Shown: in pieces, positions 43,611 through 52,201 of the stretch
How positions within the stretch are numbered: position 1 is the first letter of the stretch
How the letters are laid out: the number at the start of each line of letters is the position of its first letter
Origin: Sphingomonas aerophila
Lineage (GTDB): Bacteria > Pseudomonadota > Alphaproteobacteria > Sphingomonadales > Sphingomonadaceae
Length of the DNA: 64,000 nucleotides
Assembly: GCF_014199305.1 (NCBI RefSeq)
Contig: NZ_JACIJK010000005.1
Coordinates: 268,517-332,516, forward strand
Direction: 5' to 3'
The notes under the pieces: generated by a model
Told to the model about the DNA's origin: nothing
Seen by the model: the letters and a program-made list of their open reading frames with translations, nothing else
Database searches by the model: none
Position numbers and translations under genes: made by a program

Positions 43611-45173
43611 GCGAGGTAGATTGCAGGTCAGCACAACCATGACCAGCGCGACCGATCCCCAGCCGAGCCGGTACCATCCGACGCCTTGCGCCCCGCTAAG
43701 CGCCGGCGGCAGTGGCGCGCCCGGGTAGCTTCCGAATCGAAAATGCGGATCCTGCCAGCCGAGCTTGTTGAGCGCGAGCGAGCCGATCAGGTAGAAGACC
43801 ATGTAGCCCCAGCCGGCGAGCTTGTTGGTCGCGATCGACTGGAGGAACAGCGCCAATATGCCGAGCAGCACCCAGTCGAAGCTTTGCGGGAGAACGTACC
43901 ACGTCAGGTAGGCAGTCAGCGAAGGCACGACGCCAAGAAGGCCTTGCGTCACCGCACCCGCCCCGCCGCTCACCACCCCCAGCAGGAACAGTATCATCGC
44001 GAGGGCAAGCAGCTTGGCGAGGATCAGCACCGAAGGGCGGGCGGAAGTGACCGAGATCAGGGGCGCCACCCTGTGCTCGCGTTCCGCCCAGAACAGTTCG
44101 CCCGCGAAGAACAGGACCACCACGACCGGGACCAGCTGAAAGGATCGCAGCAGCGCCTCCACCATGGCCGGCGTACCGTGTACCCGCGATGCAGCCGCCA
44201 CGGCGTTCGCCAGTCCTAGCCCGACGAGTACGGCGAAAACGGGGGTGCGGAACACTCGCGCGCTTTCGAACCGAACCTGCCACCACAGCTGGAATGCGGC
44301 TTCGCGCCACGCGGATGTCCGTTGTGATCGCTGGCGCGGTATCAGTTCTGCGCGAGGGCTGACAGAAGTGACTCGTTCCGTAGGGCGCGGGTGCACGCGC
44401 GGTGAGCTCCGCCCGCCCCTCCCCGACAATCCGAGCCCCACCGCGACCAGCAACGCGGCCATCCCGATCCACAGCACGCGGTTGACCAGCAACACGCCGG
44501 CCAGCGGCGGAGCGGCCGCATCCAGCCTTGCAGCACTCCATCCCAGCGTTGCCCGATGGACGGCGGCAAAGCCGAACGGATCTGCAAGGCCCGCCGCCGC
44601 GGCCCCACTATCACCTACCAATCCGTATATCGTCAGGATGCATGCCGCCCCGATCAGGCAGCCGGCCATGGAGCGCATTGCCGACGCAAGCGCAAAGAAC
44701 AGTGCGGCGGCGAACAGCAGGTTTGGCACAGCCAGCGCAAACAGGGCAAAGGCATAGCTTGCGACAGGTCCTGTGCCCGCGCCCAGCAGCAGGCCGCCCA
44801 TGGCCATGGCGGCAGGGACGGACAGGAAGCACACCAGCAGCGCTCCGATGCTGCCCGCCAAGCGGCCGAGTGCATAAGCCCGTGGGTCAACAGGCGTCGC
44901 GCCGACCAGATCCGCAAAGCGGCTGGTTCGGTCCCGCAGAACCGCTTCGCCGACCAGGGCGGCAGCCGTGAACAGGAAGAACAAGCTCCAGACCAGGTGA
45001 GTTCGCACGATCGCTGCCGCACCGGTGCGCGCACCCGTCGTCAGGAGCCCGACGCGCAATTCGTCGATCGCCATGGCACCGCCCACCATCAGCACCGACA
45101 CGGCGAACACGATCCAGAAGACGCGGCTGCCGATTTGCTGACGCAATTCCAGCCAGGCGAGACGGGCGATCAC
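43599..45173 (-). CDS. ABC-2 type permease, apparently truncated (lost M1 aminopeptidase)
   Basis: A 524-residue membrane protein with two six-helix ABC-2-like halves: MIARLAWLELRQQIGSRVFW, THLVWSLFFLFTAAALVGEA, then FESARVFRTPVFAVLVGLGL. The layout matches the membrane part of the ~1,150-1,200-residue ABC permease/M1 aminopeptidase fusions. In those, the segment ending LGWGSVALVMVVLT would continue into a zinc aminopeptidase domain (HExxH). Here it stops within ten residues (CNLPRRHP), in DNA shared with the gene remnant at 43150-43610. ATG at 45173 overlaps the ATPase gene by 4 bases. It may still pair with the ATPase. Confidence 0.8.
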   Translation of the reverse strand: MIARLAWLELRQQIGSRVFWIVFAVSVLMVGGAMAIDELRVGLLTTGARTGAAAIVRTHLVWSLFFLFTAAALVGEAVLRDRTSRFADLVGATPVDPRAYALGRLAGSIGALLVCFLSVPAAMAMGGLLLGAGTGPVASYAFALFALAVPNLLFAAALFFALASAMRSMAGCLIGAACILTIYGLVGDSGAAAAGLADPFGFAAVHRATLGWSAARLDAAAPPLAGVLLVNRVLWIGMAALLVAVGLGLSGRGGRSSPRVHPRPTERVTSVSPRAELIPRQRSQRTSAWREAAFQLWWQVRFESARVFRTPVFAVLVGLGLANAVAAASRVHGTPAMVEALLRSFQLVPVVVVLFFAGELFWAEREHRVAPLISVTSARPSVLILAKLLALAMILFLLGVVSGGAGAVTQGLLGVVPSLTAYLTWYVLPQSFDWVLLGILALFLQSIATNKLAGWGYMVFYLIGSLALNKLGWQDPHFRFGSYPGAPLPPALSGAQGVGWYRLGWGSVALVMVVLTCNLPRRHP

Positions 45174-46036
45174 GCCCCTGCCCTGCCCCGGGCGTCCACC
45201 GCAGCGAAGTACGCGTCCTCCAAGGTCGCCGACACGCGCTTAAAACCAGGTCCCGGGCAGGCCTCAGCCACCACCCGCGCGACCAGTTGTCCGCCGGACA
45301 GCCGCCGCGACAGCAGCGTCGCGCCACCGTTGAATGCGTCGGCCGGCCCCTGCCACACGCGCCCTTGCAGGGCCGATGCAAGCTCCGCCGGTGTACCCTC
45401 GGCCTGTATCGCGCCCTTTGCGAGCACGGCCACTCGCGTGCACAGGTCTGCCACGTCCTCGACGATATGGGTCGACACGATCACCGTCGCCTGCGCGCCC
45501 AGGCCGAACAGCAATTCGTGGACGCGATTGCGCTCGGCCGGGTCGAGGCCTGCCGTCGGCTCGTCCAGGATCAGCAGGTCCGGCCCGCCGATCAGCGCCT
45601 GGGCAAGTCCCCAGCGCTGCCGCATGCCGCCCGAAAAGGTGGACACGGCACGGTCACGCACATCCCACAGATTGACCAGTTGCAGAAGCCGTTCAACCTT
45701 GCCGCTGCGATCGGCGGCGTCGGTGATCCCCTTTAGCACGGCGATCTGTTCGAGCAGCGCCTGCGCCGATACGCCGGGGTACACGCCGAAGTCTTGGGGC
45801 AGGTACCCCAGCCGCCGCCGTAAGGAGCGGGGATGCGCAAGCGCGTCGAACCCATCGAACCAGACCTCACCCGAAGAGGGCGGCTGCAGGGTCGCCGCGA
45901 CGCGCATCAGCGACGACTTCCCAGCGCCATTCGGGCCCAGCAGCCCGAACAGTCCGCGTCCAATCGACAGTGTCACCTGATTTAGCGCGCAGGTCCCGTC
46001 GGGATAGGTGTGGGCGACGGCCTTGAGTTCCAGCAT
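45170..46036 (-). CDS. ABC transporter ATP-binding protein
   Basis: A 288-residue cytoplasmic ATPase. Walker A GLLGPNGAGKSSLMRVAATL, the Q-loop in LGYLPQDFGVYPGVS, ABC signature FSGGMRQRWGLAQALIG, Walker B DLLILDEPTAGLDP and the switch histidine in IVSTHIVEDVADL are all intact. It belongs to the DrrA/CcmA-like exporter ATPases usually paired with ABC-2 permeases. Its stop overlaps the start of the truncated permease by 4 bases. The leader begins about 170 bases from the divergent DUF6445 gene. Confidence 0.92.
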   Translation of the reverse strand: MLELKAVAHTYPDGTCALNQVTLSIGRGLFGLLGPNGAGKSSLMRVAATLQPPSSGEVWFDGFDALAHPRSLRRRLGYLPQDFGVYPGVSAQALLEQIAVLKGITDAADRSGKVERLLQLVNLWDVRDRAVSTFSGGMRQRWGLAQALIGGPDLLILDEPTAGLDPAERNRVHELLFGLGAQATVIVSTHIVEDVADLCTRVAVLAKGAIQAEGTPAELASALQGRVWQGPADAFNGGATLLSRRLSGGQLVARVVAEACPGPGFKRVSATLEDAYFAAVDARGRAGA

Positions 46037-46208
46037 CCTGTTCCGCTCGCGAGGTCAGCCTTGCAACGTCCAGGGCGTCCCAGGGATGCGCGCCGTTGTG
46101 CGCGCAGTTGCCCAAGACCGCTCACTCACCACCATGACAGCGCTGCTGCACTATGGAAGAAGAGACGCCACCAGCACTGGGCAACGCGGGCGATGGCGGA
46201 GTGAGGCG

Positions 46209-46907
46209 ATGACGCAATTCAGGTTCGCGCCGGGCGCACGACTAAGCGCAAGGCTGATCGGCGCCGACCATGAACCGCTGCTCCACGCGGAAGCGGCCTT
46301 TGCCAATCCCGACGAGCTGGTCGAGCTCGCGGCAACGGCCATTTTCAGCCCGGCTTTCGGCCCTGCCGGCGGGTACCCCGGCCTGCGGGCAGCGCTGCCC
46401 AACGAGTATATCCAAGCCGTGGTCAACGTCCTGACCCGGCCGCTGGCCGAGGCGTTCGCGCTTGGGCCGATCCGGCCGATCAGCGCGCAGGGCGCATTTT
46501 CCATCGTGACGCTGCCTGAAAACGCGCTGGCGGCCCCTCAGCGCGCGCCCCATGTCGATTCGGTCAACCCGATGCAGTTCGCTATTCTGCATTACCTTTG
46601 CGACAGCTCTTTTGGCGGAACAGCCTTTTACCGGCATCGCGCAACAGGCTTTGAGAAATTGAACGAGAGCCGGCTGCCTGGATACAACGCCATCCGTTCT
46701 GCCGAAGGTGCCCCGACCGGCTATGTCGGCGATGGCAGCCCATGGTTTGAACAGATCGGCCAGGTATCCGCCGCCATGAACCGCCTCGTCGCATACCGCA
46801 GTTGCGTGCTGCATTCCGGGCAGATTCCGTCGCCAGAACTGCTGACGGAGAACCCCCGCCATGGACGCCTGACCGCCAACGTCTTTGTGACATTCGCACC
46901 GGCCTGA
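46209..46907 (+). CDS. DUF6445 family protein of the halogenase cassette
   Basis: A 232-residue soluble protein with no signal peptide. FGPAGGYPGLRAALPNEYIQ, HVDSVNPMQFAILHYL and SFGGTAFYRHRATGFEK, plus a late SCVLHSGQI stretch, follow the DUF6445 pattern. The HVD and H (late) positions resemble a 2-oxoglutarate/Fe(II) dioxygenase-type double-stranded beta-helix, but that is inference. In sphingomonads and caulobacters DUF6445 genes recur next to TonB receptor/SapC/tryptophan-halogenase genes, as here. ATG at 46209 follows GTGAGGC. It is upstream of the receptor but separated by a promoter. Confidence 0.8.
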   Translation: MTQFRFAPGARLSARLIGADHEPLLHAEAAFANPDELVELAATAIFSPAFGPAGGYPGLRAALPNEYIQAVVNVLTRPLAEAFALGPIRPISAQGAFSIVTLPENALAAPQRAPHVDSVNPMQFAILHYLCDSSFGGTAFYRHRATGFEKLNESRLPGYNAIRSAEGAPTGYVGDGSPWFEQIGQVSAAMNRLVAYRSCVLHSGQIPSPELLTENPRHGRLTANVFVTFAPA

Positions 46908-46979
46908 GCCACTCGTAGAAACCACGATCAGGAAATCTGTGTCAGGTCCGGCGCCCACGTTCGCGCTAACATGACATCG

Positions 46980-47007
46980 TTGACACGGCGGGTTTTCGTG
47001 CTAGCTT
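46980..47007 (+). promoter_or_regulatory. Putative sigma-70 promoter of the TonB receptor gene
   Basis: TTGACA at 46980-46985 and TAGCTT at 47002-47007 with a 16-base spacer, in the 165-base gap before the receptor. Transcription would start near 47014, giving a leader of about 60 bases. AGGGGAGG at 47061-47068 then serves as ribosome site before ATG 47073. Confidence 0.6.
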
Positions 47008-47072
47008 CCACATAACGGGAAGGCTTACGGCTGTTCACGATAATCGGCGCCAACGCCGCAAGGGGAGGATGT

Positions 47073-50000
47073 ATGGGGGTTACCAAACTCGTGGGTACGC
47101 TTGTCCGCAGCACGTCTGCGGGCGCGATTGCGCTGTGTATTGCCAGCCCGGCCGCCGCTCAGGTGGTTGGCGGCGGCGATGACACGAACGCTCCTGCCAC
47201 CAATGCGCAGCCGGGCTCCGAGGATGCGCCCCGCGCAGCCCAGGATGGCGCCACCACCAGCCCAGCGACGGAAAGCGCTGAGGACGACGTCGTCGTTCGC
47301 GGTATCCGTGCATCGTTGAACCGCGCCATCGACATCAAGCGTAACTCCAACGGCATCGTTGACGCGATCTCGGCCGAGGACATCGGCAAGTTCCCCGACA
47401 CCAACCTTGCCGAATCGCTTCAGCGCGTGACCGGCGTGTCGATCAACCGCGTGAACGGAGAGGGCTCCGAAGTCACCGCTCGCGGCTTCGGCGGTGATTT
47501 CAACCTGGTCACCCTCAACGGCCGTCAGCTTCCGGCCACCAACCTGCAAGGCGTTGGCGGCGACCAGAGCGTCGATTTCACAACCGCGACCGGCCGCTCC
47601 TTCGACTTCGGCAACCTCGCCTCCGAAGGTGTCAGCACGCTGGAGGTCTACAAGACGGGTCGCGCGGCCATCCCGACGGGCGGCATCGGTGCCACCATCA
47701 ACGTCATCACCCGCAAGCCGCTCGATTCGCGCGAGGCCGGATTCTCGGGCTCGATCGGGGCCAAGGCGTCGTACGATACCAGCATCGAAAAGGACGAGGA
47801 TGGCCTTGCAAAGGTCACGCCCGAAGTGTCCGGCCTGCTGAACTGGAAGAATGAGGGCGACACATTCGGCGTCGCCGTGTTCGGCAGCTACCAGAAGCGT
47901 AACTCGGCGGCCGCAAGCTCCACGTCCAACGCCTGGAACATTCGCACGATCGATAATCCGGGCGATATCATCGGCGCCAACACGGTGGTCAACAACCGGC
48001 CGGCGGCAGGGAGCCTGATCGCATTCCCGAACGACGCGCGCTATCACTTCTCTGAGTCCACCCGCGAGCGCATCAACGCGTCGGGCGTCCTGCAATTCCG
48101 CCCCGTCGAGACGCTGCTGGTGACAGCCGACGTGTTGTGGGCGCAGAACAAGCAGAGCGAAGCGCGGCAGGATCAGACCAACTGGCTCAATCGCCCGTTC
48201 GGCACCGTCACCTTCGACGACAGCCCGGTTCCGACCGCCGCGGTGATCTCGCAGGCGGTGCCCGATCCCAAGGACACGGGATATGAGCAGCAGTTCCGCG
48301 CCACCAAGGACAAGCTTCAAGAATATGGCCTGAACGCCGCGTGGGACGTGACGGACACGTTCAAGCTCGTCGCGGACGTGCAGCATTCCAAGTCGCAGGC
48401 GCTGCCCAACGGATCGAACGGGGCGAGTTCCACCCTGTTCTCGATGGGTGCCAATGTGGTGAATGGCCAGAGCATCGACTGGTCACGCGGCTTCCCGCAG
48501 ATCAACGAAACGATCAACGATTGCTTCGATCGCAATGGTTCGGCTGCTGGCGGCCTTGTCGGCAACTGCAACAACCAGCTTGATGTCGGCGACCTCGGCA
48601 CTCAGGTGGCGCGTACCAACACGGCTCGGCAGATCCAGACCATCAACCAGGCACAGCTCGGGCTCGGTTGGGATCTGGGCGAAGGCAGCCGGGTCGACTT
48701 CGGCGGCAGCTACATCGACTCCAAGCTGCGCTCCACGCGGACGCAGACATCGCAGACCCTCGGCGACTGGAGCATCGGTAATCCGGGCGAAGTTGCTGCG
48801 CAGGCGGGTGACCTGATCAAGACGTTCTGCCTGGTCTGCAAGTTCGACCATTTCGAACCGGGCGTCACGGGCCCTGGCCTGAACGCGTTCCGCGGCAATG
48901 CCATCGCGCTTACCGACCTCTTCTCATCGCTGTATGCCGGTCGCGGCAACCCCGTCACCGCCGGATCGGCAAACGACGACAGCATCCGCGAGAAGATCGC
49001 AGCCGTTTACGGGCAGTTGACCTGGAAGGGCCAGATTGCCGGGGCGGACGCGACCCTGGTCGTCGGTGCACGGTACGAAGTGACGAAGGTTCGCGCCTTC
49101 TCGCTGGTCAACGGGCCAGCCGCCATCGTCTGGACGTCGGACAACGACTTCAACGTGCCGGGGTCGGCGTCGGCAACGCCGCTGTCGGGCCGAGGCAGCT
49201 ACGACAACCTGCTGCCGGCGATCGACTTCCAGATCTCGCCGTTTGAGAACGTGATCACCCGTGTGTCGTTCAGCCGGACGATCGCGCGGCCCACCTATGG
49301 CCAGCAGTTCGTCAGCTCGACTGCCGGCGCAGGAAGCCGGGCAACATTGTTCGGCGGCCAGCCGAACGGCTCGACCGGCAACCCGAACTTGAAGCCACTG
49401 GTATCGGACAATTTCGACGTGTCCGCCGAATGGTACTTCAAGCCGTCGAGCTATCTCTCGGCGGGGTTCTTTGACAAGCGCGTCCGCAACTTCGTCGGCA
49501 CCGGGCTTTCGACGGGTAACCTGTTCGGCCTGCGCGATGCGACGACTGGCGCCCCCGGATCGCGTTCGGGCACAGCGACGTCCGCGTTGACCCGCCTGGG
49601 CCTGGACCAGTCCGACATCAACCTGTTCAGCTACACGGCCAGGTTGATCCAGAACGGCGGCAACGTCACGCAGACCGATGCGGACATCCGCGCCAACAGC
49701 ACGGGAACCGCGGTCAACCAGGGCTATTTCGACAGCCTGTCGCGCGCCGTCGACATCACGCCTGACGCCAACGACCCGCTTGCGGTGTTCTCCATCGCGT
49801 CGCCGATCAACAATCGCGATGCGGAGATCTACGGCGCTGAATTCGCGGGCCAGTACTTCTTCGGCCAAACCGGCATCGGCGTCGCCGCGTCCTATACCTT
49901 GGTTCGTGGTAACGTCGGCATCGACGTGCTCGCCGCCCCAACCGCCGATCAGTTCGCGCTGCTCGGCCTGTCGGATAGTGCGAACGCGTCGCTGATCTAC

Positions 50001-50285
50001 GACAAGAACGGCATTTCGGCTCGCCTGACCTATAACTGGCGCGACAAGTTCCTGTCGGAAATAGGCCGCGGCGGCACGACTGACCGCAACCCGGTCTTCT
50101 TCGCGCCCTATAGCACGGTGGACCTGAACGTGAGCTGGGACATCAACCAGCGGATCGCGGTGTCGCTGGAAGGGATCAACCTCACCAGCGAGTCGGTCCG
50201 CAGCTATGGCCGCTCGAAGAATCAGACCTTCTTCGCTCAAGAGAACAAGCCACGCCTTCTGCTCGGCGCGCGCTACCGCTTCTAA
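47073..50285 (+). CDS. TonB-dependent receptor (TonB-Xanth-Caul type) of the halogenase cassette
   Basis: A 1,070-residue outer-membrane importer with a signal peptide ending IASPAAAQ and a Thr/Ala/Pro-rich spacer. The TonB box is likely DVVVRGIR, and the plug carries the group signature ASLNRAIDIKRNSNGIVDAI then DIGKFPDTNLAESLQRVTGV. The barrel ends in the aromatic LLLGARYRF. This receptor type is linked to carbohydrate or aromatic-like ligands in Xanthomonas and Caulobacter. The three genes behind it are transcribed the same way beyond a terminator. Its ligand is probably what the cassette enzymes act on; that is inference. Confidence 0.93.
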   Translation: MGVTKLVGTLVRSTSAGAIALCIASPAAAQVVGGGDDTNAPATNAQPGSEDAPRAAQDGATTSPATESAEDDVVVRGIRASLNRAIDIKRNSNGIVDAISAEDIGKFPDTNLAESLQRVTGVSINRVNGEGSEVTARGFGGDFNLVTLNGRQLPATNLQGVGGDQSVDFTTATGRSFDFGNLASEGVSTLEVYKTGRAAIPTGGIGATINVITRKPLDSREAGFSGSIGAKASYDTSIEKDEDGLAKVTPEVSGLLNWKNEGDTFGVAVFGSYQKRNSAAASSTSNAWNIRTIDNPGDIIGANTVVNNRPAAGSLIAFPNDARYHFSESTRERINASGVLQFRPVETLLVTADVLWAQNKQSEARQDQTNWLNRPFGTVTFDDSPVPTAAVISQAVPDPKDTGYEQQFRATKDKLQEYGLNAAWDVTDTFKLVADVQHSKSQALPNGSNGASSTLFSMGANVVNGQSIDWSRGFPQINETINDCFDRNGSAAGGLVGNCNNQLDVGDLGTQVARTNTARQIQTINQAQLGLGWDLGEGSRVDFGGSYIDSKLRSTRTQTSQTLGDWSIGNPGEVAAQAGDLIKTFCLVCKFDHFEPGVTGPGLNAFRGNAIALTDLFSSLYAGRGNPVTAGSANDDSIREKIAAVYGQLTWKGQIAGADATLVVGARYEVTKVRAFSLVNGPAAIVWTSDNDFNVPGSASATPLSGRGSYDNLLPAIDFQISPFENVITRVSFSRTIARPTYGQQFVSSTAGAGSRATLFGGQPNGSTGNPNLKPLVSDNFDVSAEWYFKPSSYLSAGFFDKRVRNFVGTGLSTGNLFGLRDATTGAPGSRSGTATSALTRLGLDQSDINLFSYTARLIQNGGNVTQTDADIRANSTGTAVNQGYFDSLSRAVDITPDANDPLAVFSIASPINNRDAEIYGAEFAGQYFFGQTGIGVAASYTLVRGNVGIDVLAAPTADQFALLGLSDSANASLIYDKNGISARLTYNWRDKFLSEIGRGGTTDRNPVFFAPYSTVDLNVSWDINQRIAVSLEGINLTSESVRSYGRSKNQTFFAQENKPRLLLGARYRF

Positions 50286-50311
50286 GCGTCAGGTTTGAAC
50301 TAGTCTCCCCT

Positions 50312-50339
50312 AAGGCCGCTCTCACGGGCGGCCTTTTTT
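50312..50339 (+). terminator. Rho-independent terminator after the TonB receptor
   Basis: A perfect 8-base stem AAGGCCGC/GCGGCCTT with an 8-base loop, running directly into a six-T tract (50334-50339). This is the clearest intrinsic terminator in the window. It sits 27 bases after the receptor stop and would insulate or attenuate expression of the sapC-cupin-halogenase genes behind it. Confidence 0.9.
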
Positions 50340-50399
50340 CTGCCAATTGCTAGCGCTCAGTTGCTAGTTGCTCATCAAAATCCCGTGCAGCATCAAGAG

Positions 50400-51155
50400 A
50401 TGCCGTTGGCCAGCCAGAGATGCCCCGAGTCGATGAACCGCGTTCTGCTCAACAATGTCGACCATGCCGACCTGCGCGTTGCGATCCGCGCCGGGGCCGA
50501 GTTCGGCGACAGCGTCAATCAATTGCCGATCTTCCCTGCCGAGTTCGAGGAAGTGCAGAGGTCTTTCCCGATCATCTTCCGGCAAGAGGGCGATGTGATT
50601 CAGGCCTATGCCCTGCTTGGCCTGGATCGTGACGAGAACCTGTTCCTCGACGGCGACCGGTGGAACAGCGCCTATGTGCCCGCATTCCAGCGGCGTGGGC
50701 CCTTCTCCATCGCGCTCGGCCAGGCGGAGCCCGGAGATGCAGAAACGAACGGGCCGATGATCCATGTCGACCTCGACGACCCGCGGGTCGGGGCAAGCGA
50801 TGGCCTGCCTGTCTTTCGGGAACATGGCGGCAACGCTCCCCTTCTCGACCATATGATCGGCGTGCTGGGCACGATCTATGACGGCCTGGAGGCCGCGCCG
50901 GCGATCTATGCCGCCTGGCAGGAAGCCGGGCTGTTCCAGCAGATCACGATCGAGGTGAGCCTGGACGATGAGCGCACCTACAAGATCCCCGATCTGCTCA
51001 CGATCAACCGGCAGGCGCTCTCCGACCTTTCGGGCGAGTTGCTCGAAAGGCTGCACCGCCGCGGCCTGCTGGAAGGGGCGGTGCTGGCCGCATCATCGCT
51101 CGGCAACGTACAGCGCTTGATCGAGCTGAAGAACAGGAAGCGATCGGCGGCGTGA
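50400..51155 (+). CDS. SapC family protein
   Basis: About 251 residues, cytoplasmic by sequence (no signal). SapC pattern: NNVDHADLRVAIRAGAEFGD near the N-terminus, VNQLPIFPAEFEEVQRSFPI, IVFR-like IIFRQEGDVIQAYALLGLDR, and NLFLDGDRWNSAYVPAFQRR. It was first named after an S-layer-associated Campylobacter gene, but its role in sphingomonads is unknown; it is a steady member of halogenase cassettes. The start is uncertain: ATG at 50361, 50400 or 50433 (MNRVLLNNVDH, nearest to the family). No strong ribosome site precedes any of them. It overlaps the cupin gene by 4 bases. Confidence 0.87.
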   Translation: MPLASQRCPESMNRVLLNNVDHADLRVAIRAGAEFGDSVNQLPIFPAEFEEVQRSFPIIFRQEGDVIQAYALLGLDRDENLFLDGDRWNSAYVPAFQRRGPFSIALGQAEPGDAETNGPMIHVDLDDPRVGASDGLPVFREHGGNAPLLDHMIGVLGTIYDGLEAAPAIYAAWQEAGLFQQITIEVSLDDERTYKIPDLLTINRQALSDLSGELLERLHRRGLLEGAVLAASSLGNVQRLIELKNRKRSAA

Positions 51156-52201
51156 ACGAGCCGACTGCCTCCCGGCCGATCACGCCCCGTCGCGTTCGCG
51201 AGATTGACGCCGCCGAGGCGGCTGCGCTCGACTTCAGCGCGATGATCGCAGCAGGAGAGCCGGTCGTGGTGCGCGGGCTGGCACGCGATTGGCCGCTGGT
51301 CGCCGCGGGTCGGGAAGGACCGCAGGCCGCCGCTGAGTATCTGTTGTCGTTCTATAATGGCCGGCCCGGCGTCGGCTACACGGCATCGCCGGATCATGGC
51401 GGTCGTTACTTCTACGACGAGAGCATGACCCGCCTGGATTTTGAGGCGGCGCGTGTGCAGCTGGACGAGTATATCGCCCTGATGCTGGCCAATCTCGGCA
51501 ATGCGAGATCCCCGTCCTTTTACGTCGGCTCGACCGATCTGGACGGCTATTTTCCGGGTCTGGCGGCGGCGGGAAACGACCTGCCGCTTGACGGGCCGGC
51601 ATTCGCGACAGCCTTGCGTAGCATCTGGATAGGCAACCGCACCATTGCGTCTGCCCATCACGACATGTCGAACAACATCGCCTGTGTTGCGGTAGGCCAG
51701 CGGCGTTTCACCCTGTTCCCGCCCGACCAGATCGGGAACCTGTATCCCGGCCCGCTGGAACCGACGCCGGGCGGGCAAGTGGTGTCGATCGTCGACTTCC
51801 GCGCGCCCGATCTCGACCGCTTCCCCAATTTCGCCAAGGCGGTGGAGGCGGCACAGGTTGCGGAACTCGGGCCCGGTGACGCGGTCATTTATCCGGCCCT
51901 ATGGTGGCATCATGTGGAAGCGCTGTCCGACTTCAACATGATGATCAATTTCTGGTGGAACGAGGCGCCCGGTTTCATGGACTCGCCCATGAACACGCTG
52001 TTGCACGGGCTGCTGAGCCTGCGCGATCGACCGGAGGGCGAGAAGAAGGCCTGGGCGGCGCTGTTCGACTATTATGTGTTCGGCCCCGCCGAGCGCCCGA
52101 TCGCCCACCTGCCACAGGGGGCAGCAGGCGCGCTGGCGCCGCTCGATGACCGATCCGCGCGCCAGTTGCGCGCTAAGCTCCTGCGACGGATCAACCGATG
52201 A
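51152..52201 (+). CDS. Cupin-like (JmjC-type) protein of the halogenase cassette
   Basis: A 349-residue cupin/JmjC-fold protein. The N-terminal GEPVVVRGLARDWPLVAAG matches the cupin_8 entry motif. The metal centre has an HxD in SAHHDMSNN near residues 169-171 and a late histidine in YPALWWHHVEALS, so the Fe(II)/2-oxoglutarate ligand triad looks intact. It is a candidate hydroxylase of an amino acid or the receptor ligand. GTG at 51152 overlaps sapC by 4 bases and the stop overlaps the halogenase ATG by 4 bases, so the three proteins are likely made in fixed ratio. Confidence 0.86.
   Translation: MNEPTASRPITPRRVREIDAAEAAALDFSAMIAAGEPVVVRGLARDWPLVAAGREGPQAAAEYLLSFYNGRPGVGYTASPDHGGRYFYDESMTRLDFEAARVQLDEYIALMLANLGNARSPSFYVGSTDLDGYFPGLAAAGNDLPLDGPAFATALRSIWIGNRTIASAHHDMSNNIACVAVGQRRFTLFPPDQIGNLYPGPLEPTPGGQVVSIVDFRAPDLDRFPNFAKAVEAAQVAELGPGDAVIYPALWWHHVEALSDFNMMINFWWNEAPGFMDSPMNTLLHGLLSLRDRPEGEKKAWAALFDYYVFGPAERPIAHLPQGAAGALAPLDDRSARQLRAKLLRRINR

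Noticed and set aside
48924..50240. Minus-strand open frame of 438 codons inside the TonB receptor
   Set aside because: Arginine/alanine/valine-rich with no motif; exact shadow of the receptor barrel.
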